Positions 1 through 12,208 of a stretch of 64,000 nt of DNA are shown piece after piece. Position 1 is the first letter of the stretch. Each line of letters opens with the position of its first letter. The stretch is from Chrysaora quinquecirrha (taxonomy: Eukaryota > Cnidaria > Scyphozoa > Semaeostomeae > Pelagiidae): the NCBI GenBank assembly GCA_014526335.1, contig JACTAT010000128.1:123227-187226 (forward strand), written 5' to 3'. The notes beneath the pieces were generated by a model. It saw nothing but the letters and a program-made list of their open reading frames with translations. It ran no database searches and was not told the DNA's origin. The translations under genes and the position numbers were made by a program.

Positions 1-1
1 T

Positions 2-3000
2 ATTTCAAAAATTTTCACTCAAAGTAGCATATCAGCAGAATTTCATCAACTTTTAGATACAGGCTACTCGCAGGAGCAGGAATCTCAATTTCTCTGGGAG
101 TTTTCATTTGTCACCATTCTTGATCATCCATTCAGTTGGATTGATTATCCTCCCATTGATAAATCTGTTGTTATTGGTGCTGATTATCAAGTATGCGCAC
201 ATCTAGATCAACTTCTTCATTTGCACCCTTTGCGTTACTCTTGGATCTCATCAATATTTCTGGGATCCTTTCACAAACTGTCAAATTTGCACAACAAGCT
301 CATGAAACGGTATGGAAAATTCCACCTAGAGAAACATGCAGTTGCATTTTTTGACAGTCCAAGTGCTTCAAAAGTTCAATATTTGACATCAATGAAAGAT
401 TTTGACACTTCAAATCAATTTTTTTACCATGATGTGGTAGCAGGGCTGAAAGAATTAGTTACAATGTATGTGCAGTACCATCAAATAGTTGTAAGCACAG
501 CAGATTGCCAAGAAACAAACATGGAATCTGTAGAAATTAATGAAGCCTGAGCTGAGACTTATTGCAAATTATTTATTTGAAGAAGGTCTTTCTGTACTTG
601 GACTTCTTGAAGCACAGAAGCATGGAGATTTTGATCTAGATATGCTGTTTACAAAGATAATCATGCCCTTGCAGTTTACAGCTAGAGGAATCAACTATGG
701 ACCTGCACTGTGTTATCACATCCATGATATGAAACACCTTAGACCTTTTGAAGAAACTGCAATCAGAACACTGTGGGTTTCAAATAAATCTTCTACCCCA
801 GGGCACTGGAGACCACAAGATCAGAATCTTGAGGCAATGTTTAACAACAGTGCGAAAAATTGTTTTAAACTAGGGACAGTACCAAATGTGTTGAATAAGT
901 CCTCAATGATTCAAGAGAGAGAGCAGTGTCATGCAAACTTGAAAGAGGAATTGAATGTTTGCAATTATAAGACTAAACCATCACAGCACCTCCTTAAAGC
1001 AGATTCTTTCATACGGTTAAGAGCCTGCTGGCATAGAGGATTGAAATCTATATTTGAAAGTCTGATGAAAAACAAATTAAATAAGGTTGAACCTATGGAA
1101 ATGAAATCTTTGCATTCTCCATCTGTTGATATTAATTTTGATTTGAAAAATGTTAGACAAGTTGGCAAGCAGAGAATAGATAAGTTTGCTGCTGTTAAGA
1201 TACTCCAACCTTGCGGCTGGAGTTTGGAGAACCCAACGTTTTCTGAAATTCTGACTGTGCCAAGAAATATCACAAAAAGGCAGCAAAAAGCAGCACTCAA
1301 TCATGCAAACCAACAAATTGAGGTGATGTCAGAATTATTACTGCAGTCTTCTGGCATGCAAGTGGCAATGTCTAACTCAAGTGTGCCAGTCCAGCTAATG
1401 AAAAAGGTTGGTACAAGTCTGCACTTTGCAAAAAAGTCTGATTTAACATCATGGCTCTTTAAAAACTTTCCATCTGCCTTTCTGACTGATCCTGCATTTG
1501 CAGCTGCAACTAAAAATTTGAACAATGTCACTTGCATGATGAGGGACTGTATGTTTGACTTTCGGCATCTCAAAATTCCAACTTGCACTTACAGAGAAAT
1601 GAGTGCTCATATCCTGAAACAAACAGTTCTTCCCGTTATCCGTGTGTATGGAAACAAAGAGAGTCATTTTACTCTTATTCAGACTTTTGATCGCCGTGCA
1701 GATCAAACAAAGGGTTGCACTGAGGCAACTAGAGCATCAGTTCCAATTTCCCCTCTGCAATATACTGGTTTCCAAATTGACCCAAATGAGCAGATTAAGT
1801 CATAGAGCACACGATGGTTGGACAGAGATAATGGGAGGCAAAAAATTATAACAGCGTATGTGAGAGCCTGTCAAGATATTTCCTTTTTAAAAATGCAAAA
1901 GCTGCCAAGTAATTTTACTCATGTCATCATTGGTGGTCACTGTTGTATATTTGCATCCTACAGTGTTGAAAATATTGGAAATGTATCAAGAGCTTCATAT
2001 GAATACAGTTGCCGTCACCCTGAAGCTGATACAGTTGTTTTCTTTGCACTTAAGAAGTTTTTGCAACAAAACTCTTATGCAAAAGGCAGTTCAGTCATCA
2101 TTAACTGTCCAGAAGCTGATAACATCACGATCCTGCTTTTGGAAAACAATCTTATAAGTGAGGTTATTGCTAATTACTCTATAACATTGTTTTGTGCAAT
2201 CCACAACAAACTGGTTGATTCTAAAACGGGTAAACCCACTAAAAAGCCTAAGGAGGATGTTTCTGTTGAGGATTTTAAAGCTTTGAGCTCTAAGGTTAAA
2301 ATGAATTTTTTTGTTGATGTGCAGAAACTTTATGATACTATGAGAAACTCTGAATATTTTAAGAACACAGAGTTTGCTCTAGAAAGTCTTGGTGCACTCA
2401 GTATTTTTACAGGAAATGATAAAAATCCTGGAATTCGAAATATAACTAAAAACTTGGCTTTGACAGTGTTTGGTGAGGCATGCAAAGACAAAATCCTCCC
2501 TCCACTTGTTGATAACAATGGGCTCTTAACCAATACAAATGTGTGTAAAACAGCTTTCTTACTCCTCTATGCTCATATATACTTCCACATGTACTGAGTA
2601 TACATACGAATAATTAAAACAATTACTTGGGACTCGATCACAAGTGAAGCAAATCCAAATTTAAAGCTACTGAGGGATATTGGCTATCAGTATGCAAAAG
2701 GCCAATTACATAAGATACCACCTGTTGATGGAGCTCTAGATGCAATATTTTTAAGATCAGTTTTTCAAGCACACGAATATAATCAAGTATTTGAAAACAC
2801 TATTGCATACCTAAGCCCTGTGGAGTATGGATTTGAAGAATGTAAAGGAGGATTAAGACCAAGACTAAACACAAGTATGAATTGTGGGGAAGAAAGGCCA
2901 GAGATTGTTGTAACTGAGGTTGATAATTTGTTGTTGCCAGAAGAATTAGTTGCCGATAAATGTATTTGTAATGATGATGGTGGTTTTATGTGTGATAATT

Positions 3001-3140
3001 ATGAGGAAAATGAAGATCAAAATGAAGATATGATTCTGAATTGCAATGCACAAGATTTCTCTATTCCAGATTTAACAGCTGAGAATATCTTTAACATCAC
3101 ACGTGGGGAAATTGATTTGGACTTTGACAATGATTTATGA
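2..3140 (+). pseudogene. TE-encoded PIN/XPG-like nuclease-fold protein, copy A (decayed)
   Basis: The reading frame is open from base 2, so the gene starts before the window. It runs 2-550, shifts frame near 540 and continues 540-2597 with one in-frame TAG at 1803-1805. It resumes around 2690-3140 with an acidic tail. Three acid-containing motifs stand in FEN1/XPG-like order: EADT (about 2018-2032), EADN (about 2109-2123) and FTGND (about 2406-2420). A later IPPVDGALDAIF stretch (about 2719-2755) matches the C-terminal module of a family repeated in invertebrate genomes. Copy B at 27.2-28.3 kb has the same layout. The family resembles the XPG-like nuclease part of Academ-type transposons, but that assignment is from memory. 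The stop and shifts make it a pseudogene. Confidence 0.6.
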
Positions 3141-4263
3141 TCTGCTTGGATGAATGGATAAAGGTTAGAGTTTGAGCTTCTTTTGGAGATCCCTCAGTTT
3201 CTACCTGTAGATAGTGTATATAGTGTATATAGTTTTGGTTGATTTGACCAAATTGTTATGTTCATTGAAATGTTGTTTTGTTCTATTGTTATGTTATTTG
3301 AAAGTTTTGTTCTGTTTGTAAATAGTCATCTTCATGGGCTGTTACCTTGACGAGGTGAAGATGCTTGTGTAACTCTGTAACCCAAGAGAGCTCAGCTATC
3401 TGAAATTCATGTTTCTGTAGGGGTACCCATGGTAGACAGGTCTCGTGGATAGAGTTCAGACAAAACATAGCCTAGCATTTATTTTTTTATATTGTTCTAA
3501 TTTTACCAACAGTTTCCTAACGAAAAGTGCGATAAACAGTGGTAATGTTTTTTTGTATACTTAAGAGACTTTCTCTCTGATACTACTCAAAATACTACTA
3601 AACTGAAATTAATTGATACTACTAAATGTCATAAACATACTGAAACAATTGACTGGGGGATAAACATACCCAAATGAGTTGTTATGCACCAATCAGATTG
3701 AGCAGCAATAAACTTCAAATCATGATGCCTTATGCTCACACAAGTAGATAGATAGTTCTGTGCAAATTGTCTCAAGGAAGTCCAATTGTGACTTTCGATA
3801 ACGATAACCTCACCTGTTGCTTGAACTTCTTCATCGTTATCATGATTCATTGACAAGCCTGCTTCTACTTCTACTAGATACTGTTGTTTTTTAACACATA
3901 CACTCACGGGTCAACTCTTTCTTTTCTTTGCTTGCAATAGGGCCAGAAACTAGGTTAAGGTTAGCAGCTTCTAGTTCGTTTTTTGATGATCAGAAAAGAA
4001 TATTTTACAAGATAGACAGGAAAGCTCAACTGAACCTGAGATATTTTCATCACTTTGTGCCAATTGCTATTTCCTGCTTTTCTGTGTTGTCAATCCAGTT
4101 TTGCCGCCATTGCTCAAATTTTCTTGTGCTTACTAGCAGCCTCAATCTCGAACAAAAATCAGTGATCTCGACGAAAATTTGCTAGTGCGCATGACTTTTG
4201 GCCGCACACCCGAGAAATTCTTCGTTTGCCGAAGACTTACCTCCTCTCATCTCCCCAACAAGA
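3141..4263. other. Spacer without a recognised gene
   Basis: AT-rich sequence with a short direct repeat of tagtgtata near 3213-3232. Open frames at 3629-3907 (-) and 3928-4185 (+) have no motif I recognise. It probably holds the left end of the THAP/YqaJ element that follows, but I could not find a terminal inverted repeat matching the far end beyond 15.0 kb. Confidence 0.4.
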
Positions 4264-5803
4264 CTGAGGATATCACACTGCCTGGGTTGCTGCTGACAAT
4301 GACGGGTCTGTTATCACAGCCCACTGCACTTACAAAGCAGAGTGAGTTGTTTGATTTCAGAATGTTATATATACTTGTTTATTCTTCCTCAAAATTGCTT
4401 TCAGAAACTTTTACGAATTGATAAACTTATATAACAATGTTTTATTTTTCAGGTTAGGTGAGTCGTGTTCACATGTAGCTGCTGTGTTGTTTAAAGTTGA
4501 AGCTGCTGTAAGATTAGGCTACACAAAAGTAGCTTGCACTAGCGAACCCTGCAAATGGAACACTTGCTTTGTAAAAAATGTTGAACCTAGCATGATAAAA
4601 AATATTGAATTTTACTCGCAAGCAACAAAGGCAAAGGTAAATGTGGAGAAGGAAGTCAAGATGCCTAAAATGGCAAGCAATGAAGAGCAACAAGAACTGC
4701 TGAATATGATGGCTCAACACCCTTAACAATCAATTGGTCTGAGTACTTTCTCGTGCTTTGCAGATAATTTTTATTGGAAAAAGGCATCCTCTAAGGATGA
4801 AGGATTCCCGAAAACCACTGAAAGAACTCTGTGAAGAAAACAAAGAAAACCAGACACTTCAACCATTTCGGGCCATGACACTTACAGTTGCCCAAATTGA
4901 TGCTCTTGATCAGTCCAATTCCTTGCTATGGCACGAGCAAAGAATTTGCCGCATAACTGCTTCAAAAGTACCTGCAGTTATGCACACCAACATTGAAAAG
5001 CCTGCTGCATCATTGATTAAATAATATGTAGCGCTTCATTTGAGTAAATTTGAAGCCCAGCAATTCTTTGGGTAAGGGGGAGCATGAGAAAGATGCCATA
5101 GCAACATATGCAAAGCTAATAACAAAGATTGTTGATACCAGCGCTTTGCTGTCATCCAGAAACGTCCTAGCACCTGCTGAAATTGTGAAATGTCATGCCG
5201 AACCAATCATCTCAAAAGCAGGCTTTCGAATTTCAAGAGATGAGCCATGGTTAGGGGCTTCTCCTGATGGCTATATTCAATGTAAATGTTGTGGACGTGG
5301 TGTAATTGAAGCAAAATGCCCATACAAATGGGCCAGTGAGAAGTGGACAAGTGAAGAGTTCTGCTATGACAAAAGTGGCCATTTGAATGAATCAGGTGAA
5401 TTAAAATCTTCTCACCAATATTATGCACAGGTGCAGCTTTAAATGTAAGTCTGCAAAGTGTCATATTGTCATTTTGTCACTTGGATTCCCATTGATTGTA
5501 TAGTAATAATGGTAAAAAAAACAAGCCGTTCATAGCTATGATGCTGGAGAAGCTAAATTCATTTTGGGAGAAGAATATTCCTCCTGCATTGTTGGCCCCA
5601 ATAATAAATATGACCCTATGGATGATAATGAGCTTTTCTGCAAATGCCAGCAACATAAAGATGACAACATGGTTGGGTGTGACAATGAGGAGTGCAAATT
5701 TAGGTGGTTCCACTACAGCTCTGTTGGACTTGAGACTGGACCAAGGAAGTCAGTTTGGTATTGTAGCCAAAAATGCAAAAATGCCATCAAGAATAAAAAG
5801 TAG
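4264..5803 (+). pseudogene. SWIM zinc finger - YqaJ-like nuclease - PHD finger protein of the ISL2EU-like element
   Basis: Exon 1 encodes a SWIM-type stretch ending HCTYKA. A spliceosomal intron 4342-4452 (GTGAGT donor, polypyrimidine tract, CAG acceptor) joins it to GESCSHVAAVLF, giving the CxC...CxH zinc finger with the second Cys replaced by Tyr. Next comes a YqaJ/lambda-exonuclease-like domain: RICRITASK (about 4945), a GEHE stretch reached by a one-base shift near 5077, LGASPDGYI, then VIEAKCP (about 5310), the PD-(D/E)xK catalytic signature, and YYAQVQ. The frame stops at 5440-5442, but recognisable codons continue to about 5500. A PHD finger (FCKCQQ...VGCDNEEC...WFH...WYCSQKC) ends it at 5803. 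The product would be a DNA exonuclease or recombinase helper for transposition; that role is inferred. Confidence 0.7.
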
Positions 5804-5911
5804 AACTGTATGTACACAAATGCACACTTATTATTTATATTCAAAGATCTATATAAGATACAAGTGAACTTTAGATATATTTTAAAATAACTGCTTTGTC
5901 ATTTTGTTTTA

Positions 5912-6364
5912 CTACTTAGATTTTTCATTGTAAATAACACTTTTCTCCATATTTGCAAGAGCAGAACAAACGTTTACAATCTTGTCTATGACTGCAATAT
6001 TGCAATCTCCTTGAGCCCCATCTTTCAGAGATTGAATGAAACGTATTGGCATAGGTCCATCTAAAATATGAAATCTATTTTTCAATATCCCTATAATGTG
6101 TTCAATATGAATTCTAATGTTAGACTTCACTCTGGACTGTTCAACTACTTTTGCTGGTAGCTGGTCTCTCTCTTTCATCAATGCAGGGGTTATAAGTTCA
6201 GCACTTGTTTGAACAGCAAAGTCATCGTGCAGGGTGAATCCTCTGTCTGCCAAAATCTGATCACCAGGCATGAAATAATTGTATGAAATAAAACCTGACT
6301 TTCTTACAATCTCTACATTCGATGCTCTTCCACACAATGCTGGACTCAAATATGTTATGCTGCC
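5912..6364 (-). pseudogene. THAP-type DDE transposase, C-terminal half
   Basis: On the minus strand this reads ITYLSPALCGRAS, then GDQILADRGFTLHDD, and further on RIHIEHIIGILKNRFHIL, ending near 5912. These match the last third of DDE_Tnp_4-type transposases of THAP/ISL2EU elements: the conserved ADRGF holds the second catalytic Asp and the RxHxE helix holds the third acid. The frame begins abruptly at the target duplication 6356-6364. The missing upstream part lies at 13641-14984 on the same strand, beyond the inserted MULE. Its 3' end faces the 3' end of the YqaJ/PHD gene, with only about 110 bp between them. Confidence 0.78.
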
Positions 6365-6417
6365 GGCTGATGATCAATATCAATGCCCAAAAGGACCTTT
6401 TCCAAAAACTCATTCTC
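6356..6417 (+). repeat. MULE left target duplication and terminal inverted repeat
   Basis: The 9-bp target duplication TATGCTGCC occupies 6356-6364. From 6365 a ~53-bp terminal repeat starts GGCTGATGATCAATATCAAT and ends near ACTCATTCTC. The reverse complement of 13590-13640 matches it with a few substitutions and two one-base indels. Outside the repeat both flanks are coding sequence of one transposase gene. Confidence 0.88.
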
Positions 6418-7510
6418 ATTCCATCGAGAAACGAATACCGAATACCAAATACTAAACACATTCAGAAAATCATAACTTGTTTGTTGCCAACTTTGTAACG
6501 GTGACAACACAGCAGACAAATAATTTTCCAATCAACATTTTGATAAATTTCTGGCGGGACATTTAGCCAGGGAGTTATTCTTACAAGGAACTGCACATGG
6601 ATGGACTAGGCACACTTTAGTTGTCGGTGATATCTTTTTAAAAGATTTCAAATAACACCCAGTGAACTCAGCCAGACGTATATATATTGGGTACCTTCAC
6701 TTCATAAGCCCCACTGAATTTGTGTATACAGTAACCGAAAAGAAATTATGCAAAAAAGAAGTCATCGTCACTGAACAAACAGGTATCCTGTCATTAAACA
6801 ACTGCAGTTTTCATTCAAAATGGATGAAAATGAAGAAATAATGGATGCACATGAATAACTAGAAGGTAAGGGGATTTTTAAAACTCCTAATCCCAGTCCC
6901 CTATTTATCAGACCAATCAAATTAGCAGAAGAATTAGCAGAAACCTTCTTCTACCTACCCTCTGCCTATTGCACCGCATGGATGCGGAGAGTATGCGGAA
7001 ACCCAAGTGTAAGGAGTGTAACGTGCTACTTAGAACTTTAGTAAGTAAGTCAGAACTTTGTTTCTCGTACTGCACAAGTTATTTATACAAAAGAATTGGG
7101 CTATCAACCATTAAGAAAACTCAACCACATATTTTCAAACCTGGGAAATTATAAATAACTAATTTAAAAAAAAATTAGTTTAAACAATAATTTTGAAGCC
7201 TTGCTTGGGCAGGGCGAAATTGTAAAGTAGTAGTAAACTAGAAGTAAAGTTTTCTTTGGTTTCACTTGTGGTGTTTCTTACTTATTTTATTAGTTACGTC
7301 TTCATGGCAAGAAGATAAATAGCAGAAAATCAGCTAGTTGCATGGCCTATTCTTTTTTCTATTAGTTCTCACAAACTGTTGTAAGGCAAAAAGACAAACT
7401 GTTGTAGCGAAATATTGTATTTGGAAAAATTAATAAAAAATACATGAGACCTGTCTTTTAATACCTGTCTTTAAATAAATATTCCCAAAAACTAAAACCA
7501 TAACGTTTCT
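6418..7510. other. MULE 5' non-coding region
   Basis: Inside the MULE, between its left terminal repeat and the first coding exon. I see no conserved coding motif. The AT-rich stretch with A and T runs near 7150-7200 may hold the promoter, but no element can be called with confidence. Confidence 0.4.
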
Positions 7511-8548
7511 ATGCTTGCTCATCAGGTTTTTCACTTAAATCCTACAGATTTACAAGATACATCGCCTAATAAGATAACCTACTGCACAGATACACTGCAA
7601 GAAGCTTTGCATAAAACCAATAAGCAGGAGGTCGAACATACAGTGCGTTACGCTATGTATGAGCCAACAGAAGGGTTTGGAAACAGCGGCAGGTGCATTC
7701 TTCAGCTCTCTCCCATATAAATCTTTTGAACATTGCTACCTTCGACCCAACAGCTTTATTTTTGAAATAATTTGTCCTTTCAACTGTTTTGTTACGTTAT
7801 TCTAGATCTCTATCAATCAAAGCATAAAGCGCAGTGGGAGGACAAGGACGTCAATTTTAATGGGATGCCGTTCTTCATAGTAGGGAGTAAGCGACTGCAG
7901 TGTCAACAAGACATTCAAGCACCTACAAAAAAGAAGCAAAAGGTTAAGCGGCAGGAAAATCAAGTGAGTAAATAACCAGCAAATGTACAACCTTTGCTAA
8001 TTACGTTTGGTATGACATTTTAATGTGGTATGGTATTGAAAATCGGTTGGTAATTGCCAGGGGTCTGCCGCTTTCGCCACACAGGGCATTCTTTATCCCT
8101 CTCCTCCATCCATCTCCGTCCTCGTGGTTTGCACTCCTTCTGTAATTCATAGAGCGATTCCAACAACTGCTGTTGTAAACGATATCTGTTTAATTCAGGG
8201 TCATGACCACAACTATCATCGTAAATATACACTGAAGCAAGACACAAAGAAGTTTGGTTGCCCTGCAGAAATTCTGTTGACAGAAATAATACAATTCCCT
8301 GATTACAATGTAAGTAAATTTAATCTCACTGTAAATTTGCATCCTTGTAAGGATATGTAGTTTAATGTTATAAATATTCGTATTTCATGATCTTAAATTT
8401 CTAATAACACTGAAAGAACACGCAAAAATGCATCAAAGAGTTTAAGAGAAGCCAGCAAATCAACAGAAGAAATCAAAACGATAAGCAAGTTTCTTATTTC
8501 TATTCCTGATATCCAAGCGCACAGAACCCATCCAACTGGAACTGTAAG
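7511..8548 (+). pseudogene. MULE transposase, N-terminal exons
   Basis: Coding pieces on +: 7511-7720; about 7805-7975 (QWEDKDVNFNGMPFFIVG and LQCQQDIQA); and about 8180-8309 (YTLKQDTKKFGCPAEI, then FPDYN). The last ends at a consensus GTAAGT donor at 8310. A further exon, about 8404-8543, encodes ASKSLREASKSTEEI and FLISIPDIQAHRTHPTG and again ends at GTAAGT. The KFGCPA motif and the AHxxHPTG motif occur in the DNA-binding N-terminal half of animal MULE transposases related to CaRF-like proteins. The exon chain is inferred from splice signals and family order. A few stops suggest decay. Confidence 0.5.
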
Positions 8549-8781
8549 TATGACTGATAAGTCATCTCTTACACATTATTAATTTTTTCTTTGCATTTGA
8601 TTGTTCATAACATTTCAAAAGATAACGGTGCAAAAATGGTCAACAGCAAAGAGACCTGTTAAGAAACACTCTAAATGGAATCATGTTGAGATGGGTTTTG
8701 GACATCAAATACGGTACTGTATGCTTCTTTATTTGACCTTAGAAAAAAGACAAAGCTCTCATTTGCGCACTTTTTCCTTTT

Positions 8782-9870
8782 AAGACTGCTGGTATTTGCC
8801 AAGAATTTGATGCAAGACCAGTAAAGAAAATTGATGAACTCGTTCAAGAAGGTGTATTCAGCGTAAACGAAATGCGAAGAAATTTAAGGATGTTTGTGAA
8901 AACAACTTTGTTTACTGAAGATATTCTGCCTGAAGCCACTAACAGAAGGTTTTTCCCATGCCCAAAGATTATTGTTGTTATTAGAACTTATATGGTTGAC
9001 AGTAGACAAAAGCTAAGACATTCAGTGATTGTTCAAGAATGTTTGGCCGATAAAATCAGAGAATGGAAACAAGTTGACAAAGTAAAAATCTTCTTTAGGC
9101 CAAGCGCAATAGTGAACTCTAATTCAAAGGACGATATATATGAAAGTGACAGTGAAGATGGGTACAATACCGGTGATTCTGTGAAGATAAAAGTAAATGA
9201 AAATACGGACAATCAGTTGCTGTTTGTTTATCAGAATGGTTTGCAGCAAAGACTCTTACGCCAATATGGAAATAAGCTTTCAATGTTAGATGCCACTTAC
9301 CGAACCATGCGATATGCTTTACCACTATTCTTTTAGTAGTCAAAACAAATTTTGACTATCAAATCGTTGGTACATTTGTTTGTGAAAATAAGATAAGTGA
9401 AAGTATACAAGAAGCACTTCAGATTTTAAAAAATGGAACCCTGAATTTTAACCAAGACACTTCATGACTGATTAGAGATAGCTGCTACAGAAAACGTGTT
9501 TACAGCTAAAGTACATCAACTTACACAATGTAACAGTTAGTTACCATCTTTCTGTCCCCGTTTATGTGTATGTTAACCATTCAACTATCTATCCTTATTT
9601 GCTTCTCTTAGTATGTTCTACTTTACAATGTGACTTTCATTGGGAACAAGCCTGGGGTCGATGACTTAGGAAAACCAGCAATGGATGTGCGAATATAAAG
9701 GCAGAAGCATTTACAATCCTCAGGAGTATAGCACGATCACAAACAGAAGAAGCCTGCAAACAAGCAGAAAATAATCTAAAAAAAGTCTTCCATATGGAGA
9801 AATCAAAATTATTCAAAATTTGAGACCCATTGGTTACCAATAAAGAAGGTGAGGACTCAAAATAATGATG
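8782..9870 (+). pseudogene. MULE transposase, DDE core
   Basis: An AG acceptor near 8781 precedes TAGICQEFDARPV. The frame is open to about 9336 and includes RRFFPCP and LSMLDATYRTMRYALPLFF, where the Asp of LDATY is the expected first catalytic residue of MULE transposases. After a small shift the text continues FDYQIVGTFVCEN and IQEALQILK. Further on CDFHWEQAWGR and ILRSIARSQTEEACKQAE (9629-9770) match the conserved CDFHREQAW helix region. Stops at about 9335, 9465 and 9660 break the gene. The middle catalytic Asp block is poorly preserved. Confidence 0.65.
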
Positions 9871-11157
9871 ATTTCTAATCGAGGGGAAACAGATTTATGA
9901 CCAAAAGGTTTACTTCTCTAAAGTTCCATTTAACAAAGATGCTTCCACAAAGTATTATTCAGCTGTCGATGGTCTTGGGATTAATTCTTTGAGGTTTCCT
10001 CCATTGAATTCATTCATGTTGCAAGATGGACTGATCAGAAATTTAATCTCAGCAACACTCAACAACTAATTCTGTGGGTCTGCAACAGTCACTTAAATTG
10101 GTGTCTTATGTTTTGAAATCGAATTTTACGGAAACTATAGGAAACTAGGCTTTCATGAAATCTAGATTATTCTTGAGCAACCTTTACTGCAAGCATCTAG
10201 GGCACCATAGTCTCAGATCCCGGGGAAAGACACATAAGAATGAGAGAGAGACAGCGAGAGAGAAAGAGGATAAATTAGAATGTTAGTGGTGCAGCAGATT
10301 TGGGAAAAAAACGTTAATGACTTCAAACTTCTGTTGCTTAAATTTGTTCTGAACGCAAGTTTATTTCTGATAAATGCTTCAAATATTTTTATAGAAAGCT
10401 TATAAATGCATTTGTCCTTATCAACAGAGATGGGTACAAGCATATCGTACATATCGACAAAACAGGATACTAGTACAATGCAATACCAACAATGGCACAG
10501 AGAGGCACAATGAATCGCTGAAGTATCAATACCTGCAACGGCATAAAAAACATCACTAACTGGCATTCTAACAATACTTATTGAGCAGTTCCTTGTTGAC
10601 AAGTGCGAAAGGTAAGTCTTTATAATGCTGTTCTCAAGTATTAAGACCATTGAGAAGTTTAAAACTTTTTATGTTAGTGCCCTAATTAAACAAAAACGAA
10701 GTGCAGGGCTAATTACAGCACAGTATTCAAAGATGATTTGCTTAGTATGGTGACTAAATAGGATCCTGTTCAAATGATAAAGGTGCGAAATGACACTGTT
10801 ATCAGTGATCACCAAATGATATGATACCAGCAAGTTGCTCCATTTTCACCAATTATATCATGACATTTTTCAACAAAGCTAGCAAGGACTCTGTTTCGTT
10901 CCAAACCTCTCAAACTGTTTCCATTTAAGGCCAGACTGTTGAGTTTGAGCAGTTTTCATTTTGCATTTGTATAATGTAATCTTATCACTGGCATGCAAAT
11001 GCAGGCTAATCAGGAAATTTTCCCTACCATGCAGTCACCAGACAGAAAACTATTAACTAGATAATTACTATGTTTCTTACCATAGCTATTGCGATTCAAA
11101 CATAAAGCAAAGTTCCTCATACAGACATCATGCCAAGAGCATTCCATCATTCCTCAA
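9871..11157. other. MULE interior, mostly non-coding or degenerate
   Basis: An open stretch at about 9889-10069 on + (FSKVPFNKDAS, YYSAVDGLG) has no family I recognise. The rest of the interval shows no motif. A GA-rich low-complexity stretch at 10238-10270 creates an apparent minus-strand frame rich in Ser-Leu that I do not believe. Part of this block may be a further insertion into the MULE. Confidence 0.3.
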
Positions 11158-11831
11158 AGACCGTCCAAACGAATTTGTCAAACATTGGCTTGAGAAAGAT
11201 TCCTTAGCAGCAAATATCCCTTCATACCATGTCTCCATGGTTGGATTTGGCAAATTCAAAGTCAGCAGTTTGTCAAGAAACACTCTTTGTGAAGATTATG
11301 AGATTTCATGGAAGAGATCAGCATTCCTTTCCAAACATTTTTTTGCAATTTTCAAGAAATTTCCTGTTTGGTCTTGGGATGCCTTGTCATCACTCTAGAG
11401 AAATTCTCCATTTTTCATTCTGGATGAAGCTGTTCAGATCTGTACTGAGGGAAGCAGAAATCCAAGTGGTCATGAAGGGGCTTACAATTGGGCAGATGGA
11501 AGCTTTGGAAAATGATGACAGTGTAAAGCTAGACCAAGCTGTGGATGGAGCTAACACAGAAAGTAGTACATCTTTATATAGAGATCAGGTGCAAGAAGAC
11601 CAACAAGAGCAACCACCAGCAAGGATTGTGTCACTCTGCAGGAAAAGAATAAACAAAATCCACCAAATTTTGTATTTATTTGAGGATAAACCACATGTCT
11701 TAAGTAAAGTACATAGAGATTTACAAGGAATTAAAGAAAGAATGTATAATGCATGTCCGAAGGAAAATGGATTACCACTTCTAGAAAGAAACATAGCTCA
11801 GCTAAAATGTAAACAAAAAATCAGCACTTAG
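11158..11831 (+). pseudogene. MULE transposase C-terminal part with degenerate SWIM motif
   Basis: In one frame (about 11158-11440) the codons read RPNEFVKHWLEK, then FKVSSLSRNTLCEDYEISW, then KHFFAIFKKFPVWSWDALSSL and NSPFFILDEAV. KHFFAIF followed by PxWxW and SPxxLD is the usual surrounding of the SWIM zinc finger at the end of MULE transposases. The expected CxC is not intact here and the Cys before KHFF is replaced by Ser. The frame changes near 11400 and continues to 11829 as a charged, Gln-rich and probably helical tail (DQVQEDQQEQPP, LPLLERNIAQL). It lies upstream of the Ulp1-like exon. Confidence 0.55.
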
Positions 11832-12208
11832 CTTAAGAAGTTGTTTGTGAGGAATTGGAAATGATGGGAACTGACATTGAAGTCACTGAAGTCACAGAAA
11901 ATACAGAAGAAGTCCAATACCAGGACAGTGGTAAGAACTGCAGACGAAGGTAAAAGTGAGCTCTCAGAAGCAATAAAGATCAATGACCTGTCATTAATTG
12001 CAAAGAAATTTAAAAAAGATTTGATCCGGGCATCATTGACTTTCAACGACTTGAAAGCATTTTATAATAGAATGAAATGTTAAATGACAATGTTATGAAT
12101 GTATATCAAAAGATGTTAAGAAGAGATTTTGAAACCCCAAGGATTACAAGATACCTTGTTAGGTCAAAAAATTAAGTTCATTCGTTGCCAAATATCCCTT
12201 TTGTTTAG

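Noticed and set aside
965..1706. Minus-strand frames opposite the first gene
   Set aside because: They overlap the well-supported plus-strand PIN/XPG-like coding sequence and have no motif.
10213..10650. 145-codon minus-strand frame with a Ser-Leu-rich end
   Set aside because: Its end is read from a GA-rich low-complexity run inside the MULE. No family motif or conserved neighbour.
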